From NCBI GenBank assembly GCA_021234155.1, contig JAJEKV010000023.1, positions 9,993,141 to 10,057,140 on the forward strand: DNA of 64,000 nucleotides. The letters are read 5' to 3'. Both the position numbers and the translations under genes were made by a program. The number at the start of each line of letters is the position of its first letter. Positions within the stretch are counted from its first letter, which is position 1. Below are positions 10,690 through 18,799 of this stretch, piece after piece. The notes under the pieces were generated by a model, which saw nothing but the letters and a program-made list of their open reading frames with translations, did no database searches and was not told the DNA's origin. This stretch comes from Isoetes taiwanensis. Lineage: Eukaryota; Streptophyta; Lycopodiopsida; Isoetales; Isoetaceae.

Positions 10690-12110
10690 TCCGATTCGTT
10701 GAGATCACTTTATACCGACTTTTCTGCATTCCTCGTATCAATAGGCGCAAAGATGTGACACTCACCATGGATGTAATCCCGTGCTTCGTCGCCGTCTGCG
10801 GTCAGATGGTGTCTCCCATCCCGCCCGCCAATGCCGCATTCATAATCGGGGGGTTGTTGGTCCTATGCCCTGGCTGGAAGCATCTCAAACACAACCGCTT
10901 CTCTATACATTCCTCGCTTCTTTTCCTTGGGAATGGTGCGAAATTGCCTCACCGCTTGGGAGTAGTTAGACTTGGCTCCTTGCTCCTTGAAGCTTACTTT
11001 GTTTCTTTTCCGCTTGCCACTACTTGTGTTGCCTTGCTTCCCATAATTTGAATTGTCTTTGCGTCTTGCTAGCTACTTGGGCTTGCCGCCCTTGGGCTAT
11101 AGCCCCTATGCTCTTCCCCTTATCCCGAAATACCGCCGCCTTGAAGCCCGCTCTTGTGGACCTGTTCCTTGCAAACTTATGGCCTTTGCTTCTCGCCTCC
11201 GACCACGGACTTCGGGTTTATTGCCCTTACAAGCTTGCGGATCTCATCGCTCAAGCCTTCAATATAGCCTTCCACCGCATGCTTTTCACTCAACTTTGGC
11301 ACATAAAGCCTTAGTCTCATGAATTCCTCCGTATTTTCGATCTGATTTGTTGCCCCGTTGCGACCTATAAAACCGCTTTGATCATGTTGCACTTATGTTC
11401 TCTTGGTACATAATGATGTTTGAACGCTTTGGCAAACTTCACGAATTTGTAACCGCCCCTCGCCAAGCCCATGTGCTTTGGCATACCCTTCCACCAAATT
11501 TCGGCTGCACCTTTGAGGTTTCTTTGTTGCTACCCCGCCTTTGTCTTTATCTTTCATGCCATAGGCGTTGCCATACTCACTCATCTCATCCAGCCATGCC
11601 CTCTGCTTCCATTCGGATCTGTTTTTCCCTGGCTTCTGCTCTAACTTCGGCTTTCCACACATTACTAAGGGCGGAGTCAACTTTCTTACGGTAATCGGTC
11701 GTGATCCGTCCCATCGCGGTTTGGATCCGCCCGGCGACCTCGTGCCTCTTCTTCCCGCTCTTCCGATCCGAAGTGCGTATCCGGAGCTGGAGCTTGAGGA
11801 TCGAGCTAGGAGATCTTCTCCTTCGCTTCTCTTCCTTCGTTGCATTGTTCGGCCGGTGGCGTTTTCCGGCAAGGGCACATGCAGTCTGTCCTCCCTCCCA
11901 TGCTGCGCGCTTCGCTAGCAATGCCCTTATGTCGTGGATGTCAGATCTGATTTGGGATAGCTCCTCCTCCGGTGTTACCGCATCGAATTCTGGGCGCAAA
12001 TTCCTCGGCTGGAAGCGCCTTGGTGGGGTACGTCCTTGTTCTCGCTGCCTGTGTTCATCAAGGTTTCTAGGTACTCTAGCTGCATGCACATTAGAGTACA
12101 TTCTGATCAT
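10690..12110 (-). pseudogene. gag polyprotein, frameshifted
   Basis: This begins near 12110 with an Arg-rich region (NLDEHRQREQGRTPPRRFQPRN) and a coiled segment (EEELSQIRSDIHDIRALLAKR). A retrotransposon-gag type core follows at about 11430-11620 in shifting frames, including WLDEMSEYGNAYGMKDKDK and a tryptophan pair region typical of the LxGxAxxWW motif. A clear CCHC zinc knuckle could not be read, although the 10800-11000 region has Cys-rich remnants. At least three frame changes are needed. Confidence 0.75.
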
Positions 12111-12235
12111 TAGTTCTTGTTTTGTGTGTTACGTTGTTTTACTTGTTTATACAATTTGAGGGAGCAATTATATACAAAAAGAGATATATATTATATTCAT
12201 ATATAATAAGCTTTTACATGCAAATTAATAAACTT

Positions 12236-13757
12236 TTACTCTTCAAACTTCTTGAGGTAATCAGGGTGGTCCTCCAAAAATTTCTTCACTTGGGCCGTAC
12301 CTAATGATCCTGTTAAGTTCCTGAGGATATTTGTTGACGTTCCTCCTTGGAGTACTGCCTCCATGTCTTGAATTCTCCTATCCGATGTATACGCAGCTGT
12401 CACTGCCAATCTGCCCTGCCGCCTATAAGGGATGGCGAAGTCGAAGATGGTCAATGCAATCGCTCTCTTGATCAGGACAACATGGTCGATGTTTGGAGGT
12501 AATCGTGCATGGTGTCCAAACCCTGAGAGGGCGATAAGCATAAAGACCCCTTCTTCACCTCTTGGGCTAAATTGGCGGTGAATAACCGCTATTCTTAAAA
12601 TCCGGCAACAACAGGTAGTATCGGCGCCTTTATCATGCCCCTCGTTTCTTGGCAGACGAGGAAGTTGCCCTGTGCCTTCCCGCGAAGTCATCCACTGGTA
12701 TCTCCTCTAGCTCTCTGAAGTCTTGGTGCACCAGCCTCCTTAGGTTGATACTGCCTCCATGCTGCTTCATGATGGGTGTTGGCGAGCTCGGTAATAATGC
12801 TGATGTGGACTTGCCTTTGATGCCCATTTGTTCCTGAATTGCCATGAACTCCTCCTCCGAGGGCAATTCCGTTTCGGCCATCATCTGTCTGATGCCTGCG
12901 TAAGCCTCTATATCGATGATGTCTCGCCCGGTGAAGGTCTTGGCTTCTCTTATCTGATAGGGAAGTCACGGGCTTCTCGATCGATGAAGTCGCCGAGATC
13001 CGCTGGCCGTCAGAAGGTGTAAAATCTCATCCACCCTAAGGCCTCTGCCGCATTACATCGTGGAAGATTCTTGATGCCGTGAAGGGTTAGATATGCCTCG
13101 CCGCTATGAACACCGGCGTCAAGCTTGTAATGCCCCGCCCGAAAGTGGTGGGGCTCTTCTTGTTGCTCGCATGATCCTTCTTGAGAAGCTTTGGATCTGG
13201 CTGCTCGCTTGCCGCCTCTCCCGTTTCTAGATCCAAGTCTTTCGGGTCTGATTCAGATTCATCCTCCTCCTCTTCTTCTTCTTGCTCGTTTTCGAAGTGC
13301 GATCCGTTCCTCCTCCTGCTGCTGCCATGGCTATGGGTTCAACTTCTAAAGGTCGCGACTGAGGGTTCCCCTATCCGGGTTTGACCCCGAAGAGATAGAA
13401 AGATGGCTACAGCTGCTGTATAGGAGAAGTACCTCCTCCTATTGACAGAGATGGACATGTAGTTGGGAAGGCGGACTGCTTTATTCTCTAAGTACTTATC
13501 TACATTTGGGATATCTTGCAGGGCTGACTTGAGGGCAGTGTTAGGTGCAAAATACCCTACACAAGGTGGGAGTTCTACCGTAAAAGGGTCCTATCTTGGC
13601 ATGGAACTCGCACATGATGTTCCGGTAGAAGGGAGTGGCGTTGATGGTGGCCTCGATGTCAAGTTCCTTCCGAAGACACAAGACGGATTCGATGTCGCCT
13701 TCAGCCCAAGATGAGCCGGTGGGCGCTGTACCATCGCTTGAATGAAGAAGTGGCCAT
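12236..13757 (-). CDS. unrecognised extra gene of the chromovirus (frameshifted)
   Basis: A second non-retroviral gene between primer site and gag. A minus-strand ATG at 13757 lies 114 bp downstream of a CCTATAAA box (13871-13878). The coding signal passes through several frames: a segment with LRKELDIEATINATPFYRN, one with SALQDIPNVDKYLENKAV and VNRRRYFSYTAAVAIFLS, a Glu/Asp-rich stretch near 13250-13290, then ELPSEEEFMAIQEQMGIKGK (about 12850) and a C-terminal part with NIDHVVLIKRAIALTIFDF, ending EDHPDYLKKFEE at 12236. Roughly 450-500 residues are implied. I recognise no domain. Each change could be a one- or two-base indel, so the gene may be intact in life or freshly broken. Confidence 0.6.
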
Positions 13758-13870
13758 AAGCACTGAGGAGCTGGGGATGACAGACAGATGCAGAAGCGCC
13801 CTAAGGATCAGAGAAATCGGCTTGGAGCAGAGAGCGAGGTTGGAAGGTGCAAATGACACTTGGGTTCCCC

Positions 13871-13890
13871 TTTATAGGCAAAACCCTAAT
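13871..13890 (-). promoter_or_regulatory. TATA box and telo-box-like motif of the unrecognised gene
   Basis: The minus strand reads ATTAGGGTTTTGCCTATAAA, a telo-box-like motif next to a TATA box, 114 bp before the ATG at 13757. Telo-boxes near TATA are common in plant promoters. The same two motifs occur near the start of the H3-like gene. Confidence 0.5.
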
Positions 13891-14038
13891 TTTGGGAAAA
13901 TTTTAGGTTTACAATTCTCTGACTTTCTGAGGTCTAGAGGTATGATTTATAGGCTAACTGAGCTTGGAAATGCTCCTAGGGGTCCCTAAGCAATGATTTT
14001 GGTTCGTCTAAGGACAACTTGGATCAATTCGGATGAGA

Positions 14039-14111
14039 CCACTCACACAAAGGCGCCAGGTGGGATCGGTTTGCAAACCGAACTGGTTGGGGCGCACTCT
14101 GTGAGGGGTGG
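14039..14111. repeat. promoter hairpin, copy 1
   Basis: A 73-bp inverted repeat starts CCACTCACAC and ends GTGAGGGGTGG. Complementary GGCGCC/GGCGC blocks lie inside, and the centre is the perfect palindrome CGGTTTGCAAACCG (14067-14080). It lies about 160 bp upstream of the TATA box of the unrecognised gene. Confidence 0.85.
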
Positions 14112-14243
14112 ACTGCTGTTTAGGTCACTAATGATGCTAAACTAGAGAACTAAAGACATAATCCTGGATATCTCATCGAGATAGATAGGATTGAGCCTTT
14201 ACTCGCCTTATTTGGGCAAGTTGTGGTGGAGTTTGGGGTTCGA

Positions 14244-14316
14244 CCACTCACACAGTGCGCCAGGGTGGGATCGGTTTGCAAACCGAATGGGTTGGGGCGC
14301 ACTCTGTGAGGGGTGG
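14244..14316. repeat. promoter hairpin, copy 2
   Basis: The second copy of the hairpin again starts CCACTCACAC and ends GTGAGGGGTGG, and CGGTTTGCAAACCG is perfect at 14272-14285. Its arms pair better than copy 1 (CCACTCACACAGTGCGCC against GGCGCACTCTGTGAGGGG). It is spaced 205 bp from copy 1. Confidence 0.85.
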
Positions 14317-14455
14317 GATCAAAATGCCTGGTTTGTTCCGAATTTTGCTATTTCTAAATGTAGAATTCGGCAATACACCCTATTTAAACTCGATTCGACT
14401 TATTTATTTATCAAAATTATAGACTTATACCAAAGAAAAGGTCATTTACAATAGT

Positions 14456-15004
14456 TCAGGGGCCCTCCTTCTTAATAAACTGAGCTAGTCTAATATCCTT
14501 GGGCATGCAAGTCACTCTCTTAGCGTGTTGAGCACACGCAACAGAGTCTTCGAAGTAGTGTACGATGTGCTGCTCCGACGCCTCTGCAAATGAAAGCAAC
14601 ATGTCGTCCGTGACCCGTTTGGATGGGTCGAACTCCTGCAAAATCTCCCTCGTTAAACGTGCAAAGGGGGCTCTGGGAATGAGGAAGCCATAGCTCTGCT
14701 GGAAGTGCTTGATTTCTTGGGCCGCCCTCGCGAATTTGGAGTCCGCCGGTCTTTTCATCGGCTTCTTCGGAGGGGTTGGCTGTTCCGGTGGCCTCTTCAA
14801 CGTGTTCTTCTTCGTTGGCCGACCTCCCTCAATGGTCTTCACTCTGTGTTCTTCGTAGTATTTGGAGTATTCTTCATACATTTTCATGTACGCAGTATAC
14901 TCCTTTAGCTCCTTCCGCATCGCAAGTCCCGCTTCAACAAGATAGGACTCCCTCTGCTGCCTTGGTTTCTTGGTGCCGCCATTTGGGGTGCCCGGCGACG
15001 CCAT
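14456..15004 (-). CDS. histone H3-fold protein carried by the chromovirus
   Basis: An uninterrupted frame of 182 codons with an in-frame stop immediately before the ATG. Residues about 92-110 read FARAAQEIKHFQQSYGFLIP, which aligns with the H3 alpha-N helix. Residues 111-182 form a complete H3 histone fold: APFARLTREILQEF (alpha 1), EASEQHIVHYFEDSVACAQH (alpha 2) and KRVTCMPKDIRLAQFIKKEG (loop 2 and alpha 3). Loop 1 has canonical H3 length, whereas plant CENH3 has about two extra residues there. LIPRAPF in alpha-N is closer to CENH3 than to H3. The roughly 90-residue N-terminal part is not an H3 tail: it has a Tyr/Glu-rich helix (31-53) and a Lys/Pro-rich basic linker (62-90). It lies in the retrotransposon's own orientation, between its primer site and gag, and is intact while gag-pol is broken. 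Confidence 0.92.
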   Translation of the reverse strand: MASPGTPNGGTKKPRQQRESYLVEAGLAMRKELKEYTAYMKMYEEYSKYYEEHRVKTIEGGRPTKKNTLKRPPEQPTPPKKPMKRPADSKFARAAQEIKHFQQSYGFLIPRAPFARLTREILQEFDPSKRVTDDMLLSFAEASEQHIVHYFEDSVACAQHAKRVTCMPKDIRLAQFIKKEGP

Positions 15005-15645
15005 TTAGGATAGGGGGATTGCATTGGCCACTGTGGTCTTCTTCCTCCGGTATTGGGTTTGAAGGGCCGAAGTTTCTCTGGTTCGTGTCCTCCGGCTCCC
15101 CTCCTCGGGTTGGTCGGACCCGAGGATGGGGGCTTCTCGGGATCCGGCTCTGTATAGTTCTTGCCCGGTAGGTGTCTTCTTCTTCTTCGACTTCTCAGCG
15201 GCACTTCCAGTCCTTACCCTTCTACGCTCTCACCCTCTCCGCTCCTTTTGCGGCTTCCTCCTCACTTCCCTCTTACGTTTCCTTCTCCTCCCTCCTCTTT
15301 CTTAAGCTCTTCTTTTTTTCCCTCAGGCGCTCGCCTTGGATTTCCTCGGCTTCGCCTTCTTCTCTTTCCCTCTTCTTCTTCTTCGGTTCTTTGTGGTTCT
15401 TCATTATCCCGAAGATCTCCCTCGGCCAGCAGCTCCCTCCCGGCTCCGCGCCGCGGCGTCGCCTCGATCAAGGTTCTCAGGCACACATTCACGCTCTCTT
15501 CGGGGTTAGGGTTAGGTGGTTTCAACCCGGTGCCTCCTCTTCGATATGTGCACTTGCCTCCGTCGGCCTTCCCGTCGGACGGCTCGCCTCGGGCGCCACA
15601 TAACGGGTGGCATAACCTTTAAGGCAAATCTGTTTCGTCCGTGCC
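15005..15645 (-). CDS. probable N-terminal part of the H3-like gene (MARTKQ start)
   Basis: A minus-strand ATG at 15645, 102 bp below a CTATAAATAC box, opens a frame starting MARTKQ, identical to the first six residues of canonical H3 (including Lys4). The match ends there, and a stop follows after about 42 codons. Other minus-strand frames continue with a Glu/Arg/Lys-rich stretch (about 15262-15525, with EEEEEGKRRRRSRG) and a basic Pro-rich stretch (15204 leftward, with RSRRRRRHLPGK) up to the H3-fold frame at 15004. This could be one gene of up to about 390 codons broken by two or three small indels, a spliced gene, or a separate short frame. The compositional continuity favours one long basic tail, but this is not proven. 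Confidence 0.5.
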
Positions 15646-15734
15646 ATGCTTTTATTTGTCGGGGTTTCAAGCTTTGGCGCTGAAGATCGCCTTCTTGGGC
15701 GAAGCCGTTCTCAGGAAAGGTGGGGTAAAATGGG

Positions 15735-15756
15735 AACCCTAATTTTGTATTTATAG
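15735..15756 (-). promoter_or_regulatory. TATA box and telo-box-like motif of the H3-like gene
   Basis: Minus-strand CTATAAATAC (15747-15756) is followed directly by AAAATTAGGGTT. The spacing to the MARTKQ ATG is about 100 bp, normal for a plant core promoter and almost the same as in the neighbouring extra gene. The LTR has its own TATA box more than 1.9 kb upstream, so this would be an internal promoter. Confidence 0.55.
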
Positions 15757-15869
15757 GGAGGTGGAATTTAGGGTTGGGACCTGCAATTCATATGGGAAAA
15801 AAAAAACAACTAGGGCATTAGCGAAGGTACGAGGCATTCATTTGGGCTCACCATACTCCAAAACACCCA

Positions 15870-15936
15870 CCACTCACACAAGGCGCCGGGCGGATCGGAT
15901 TACCAACCGAATGGTGTCGGGCGACTCGTGAGGGGT
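15870..15936. repeat. promoter hairpin, copy 3
   Basis: The third copy starts CCACTCACAC and ends CTCGTGAGGGGT. The centre is degraded to CGGATTACCAACCG. It lies about 115 bp upstream of the TATA box of the H3-like gene. Confidence 0.75.
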
Positions 15937-16080
15937 CGATCGCTTCCGCGGCTATTTTACAATTTCATGGGAGTTTCTTAGTGTTATAATATACAAACCT
16001 ATCCGTAACTAAGGGAATAAGCCAAACTACACCATTATCTTAATTAATTGGGACACCTAACTAGGTCAATGGGAGGTCAA

Positions 16081-16152
16081 CCACTCACACAAAGGCGCTC
16101 GGGCGGAATCGGTTTATGAACCTAATGGTGTCGGGCGACTCGTGAGGGGTGG
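16081..16152. repeat. promoter hairpin, copy 4
   Basis: The fourth copy starts CCACTCACAC and ends CTCGTGAGGGGTGG, with centre CGGTTTATGAACC. It is spaced 211 bp from copy 3, the same spacing as copies 1 and 2 (205 bp). Copies 3 and 4 share CTCGTGAGG where copies 1 and 2 have CTCTGTGAGG, so they group as pairs. Confidence 0.75.
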
Positions 16153-16351
16153 CCTATTTTTTTGGCAATTTAGGTTGGGAAAGATGCTACACTTCACTAG
16201 CAATCTATCATGGAGCTAAAATCTACCCAAAAATTGGAAATTTTCCCAATTGCTCGAAGCTCTTGCTTGGGTGGCTATACCCCAAGACTCGAATCTACTG
16301 TTAGTCCTAAAGGGAAAATGGCCAGTGCTCGATCTTGGATGCCAAGATCAT

Positions 16352-16363
16352 GCTCTGATACCA
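16352..16363 (-). other. primer binding site, initiator-Met tRNA
   Basis: Minus-strand TGGTATCAGAGC starts one base after the 5' LTR end. This is the sequence complementary to the 3' end of plant initiator methionine tRNA used by many Ty3 and Ty1 elements. Confidence 0.93.
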
Positions 16364-16364
16364 C

Positions 16365-17970
16365 TGTGACGTCCCCTACTCCTTATACGATGCCCGCATC
16401 GTACTCGAAGGAGGAGCATTCCCCCTGGCAGCTGCCTGACAGGGGCCATCCACCTGACTCCACTCCCATGGGGGCAGAGCCAGCAAGGGAAGAGTGGATG
16501 TGTCATTCATCCGTCTTCCATCGGATCGACCTATCTGCGGAAGCGTAACAAACAAACGTGAGCACAACTAATAATATACAACATAATCACCATAACAATA
16601 GCAACATCACGAGTCAATACCTTCATAACAATAATACAAAGGGGAGGTCCTACCCGTGCTCGACTCAAGGGGATGATCGACGGCTAGGCCTCCGTGAGTT
16701 CATTGCGCATGTAATTCATGGCAATGGATTTGGCTGGCATAGAACATGGCTTAGGGTAGTCCACTCCATCCGCCCTCTCCCGGTGCACACTTTTGCGCAG
16801 TAGGCTGAAAAAGTGTTGGGACTTGGCCGTAGCCCCGCCGGGTGAATAGCCGAGGGGCTACTACTGGCCGGGTTGCATCTCCCCAACCCCCGATGAGGGC
16901 AGAAGAGAGCTGCCTCTCCTCCAGAGGTATCCATGCTCATCGCAGAAGCGGCTAGAGGGCCACCGCCTTATTTGACTTGAACTCACCGGAAGGTCATATC
17001 CACCACCCCACGAGTGTCGAGCTCATGCCTTGCCCACACGCTAGTTGGCAAGCCATTAAGCCTAGCCAGCAAAGACCCCCCGATAGGCTTTACTACCAGA
17101 GGGGTTAGTCCGCTGATGAGACAAGTTCCTCCTTATCAACCGGCCTTGCCCCTTCACCCACGCCGGTGGGCTCCCCGTGGCACGGGCCGCATTTACGTGG
17201 GAACTAAGGTGCTATGCTAGGAGCATCTTCTACACGACCTTTAGGTCTCTACCCCTTCCCACAACAAGGAGATCATAGAGTGGAATACATGCAATATCAC
17301 GTAACGTAGATAGAGAATCATAACAATCTATCTACTTAACATCCAATGTTAGGTTCATTCGTTAGAGTCTCGGATCTAGGGATCTACAAGGCTTCCAGAG
17401 ATGATCTAACATACTAACCCTCCCAAGATATTGCCATGCCTAAAGACGGTTTTGCACAATGTAACAACTAGATACCCGCTCCTTGGCTTGCTCCCGATCC
17501 TTGGAAGGCGCCCATGCTCCCGATCTTGCGAAGACAAATGCTACTCAAGAACCTTTGTTGTGCAAACCGACTTTTCTGAGCCCCGGCAATGCGATTTCGA
17601 AGCCTTACCTTGGCGAATTGGCCCGTGAAAGCCCTAATTGCGAAAGAGGAAAGGAAGCTCTAGAAAACCCTAATTGGCAAAGTGAAAGGAGAGCTAGGGT
17701 CTAGGGTTTTAGCCCTTATATAGACCCTATCTAGGTTAGGGCATCCACATGGGCAAATGGCTTTAGGCCATTTGGAAATGGATGAACAAGGAACCTTTTG
17801 TTGTGTATGTTTAATTACATACCCAACATCCAAGGTTGCCCCCTAGGTGCAACCTTTAGCTCCTAGGTGCAACGTTGTCCTACTCTCAAGTACATGTCAC
17901 TTGTGACAAGTACGTGTGACGTGGCAGTATAATATACGTATTGGGGCGTATATTATGCTGGAACGTCACA
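16365..17970 (-). repeat. chromovirus 5' LTR
   Basis: A 1606-bp LTR, partner of 4810-6407. The minus strand carries a TATATAAG box at about 17716-17722, likely the genomic RNA promoter. It ends at 17970 against the target duplication AACAG. It keeps CG at several places where the 3' LTR reads CAG or has lost or gained a base. Confidence 0.95.
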
Positions 17971-17975
17971 AACAG

Positions 17976-18572
17976 ATAGGTGCATCATTACTGTCTCCAT
18001 GGTTAATGTGTCACTTTGGGTGATATGGAGACATCGATGTGATGTAGGCTTTAGGGGGCATGCAACTTCAGTGACTAAATTAAAGAACATCTTCAACATG
18101 GAAGTGGCTCTAACCTTGTCCCACCACAGAAAGATGGGGGTGGCATACAATAAAGAACTGGATAGAGTTCGCAAATTGTAGGGATTTTACAACTACTTCA
18201 GATGTCAGTGGTTAGATGATGAGGGCCCACTTCCCATAGACAATGGAGACTGTACTCTTGGTAACAGTCTTTTCGGCCCTTTATCTCGTGGTGTGTGGAA
18301 ATAGCATATGCCCACCTTATAGTACATGCCACTGCGAAGAAGATGGTGACTTTTCCCTATAGTATCCACATGGAAGGAAGAAGAGTAGGTATTTCCAGTA
18401 GTACACATACCTGAGGCTTAATGGGCGAGCAACGTATGATGTAACCTTTTTATCTGTCCCATTAAGGGGGCTCACTGTATATTGTACCATCTAATAATAA
18501 TATTATATTCTTACCTCCAAAAAAATAAAAAAATAAAAAAATAAAATAAAATAAAACAAAAACAAAAAGAAG
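17976..18572 (+). pseudogene. LINE, right part with A-rich tail
   Basis: The LINE resumes after the chromovirus. The plus-strand frame reads VNVSLWVIWRHRCDVGFRGH, the carboxy-terminal region seen after the zf-RVT domain of plant LINEs, then further shifted sequence. It ends in an A-rich tail (about 18519-18570, AAAATAAAA repeats) followed at once by the right target duplication (18573-18594). With the chromovirus removed the LINE is only about 2.9 kb, so it is strongly 5'-truncated. Confidence 0.8.
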
Positions 18573-18799
18573 CTTCCACATTAATGTTCAAAATTATAAT
18601 ACGGACCTTGTACAAACAAATCCTTGAGCACTTGCCCAAAGGCAAATGAAAGAAATGCTAAATGGCGACTTGAACAAATGGCTAACATTCAAGCAGCAGC
18701 TTCAAGTGATTTTACACAGTTGATCCTTAAACATATGTGAGAGGAAGGGGGTTATAACGAATGTTCTAGTTGAAGTTTCTCATCTGTCTGGAAAGGAGC

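Larger units (their letters stand above)
4810..17970 (-). mobile_element. Ty3/gypsy chromovirus with two extra genes, nested in LINE
   Basis: A full-length LTR retrotransposon of 13161 bp in minus orientation. Both LTRs begin and end with the inverted TGTGACGT/ACGTCACA motif. A 5-bp target duplication AACAG lies at 4805-4809 and 17971-17975. The initiator-Met primer site follows the right-hand (5') LTR and a polypurine tract precedes the left-hand (3') LTR, which fixes the orientation. In transcription order it contains the leader, an H3-like gene, an unrecognised gene, gag, protease, RT, RNase H, integrase and chromodomain. The chromodomain places it among plant chromoviruses, which recognise chromatin marks when integrating. 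Gag-pol carries several frameshifts. The extra genes between primer site and gag occupy about 3.4 kb and are not normal parts of a chromovirus. Confidence 0.95.

Noticed and set aside
14456-15004. Calling the histone-like gene CENH3 outright
   Set aside because: Loop 1 has canonical H3 length and alpha 3 reads like H3 (MPKDIRLA), while alpha-N is CENH3-like. The evidence is mixed without a tree.
14905-15622. Plus-strand open frames of 130-150 codons in the H3-like gene region
   Set aside because: They are antisense to the coherent minus-strand histone frame and consist of Ser/Leu/Pro-rich complements of its charged tail.
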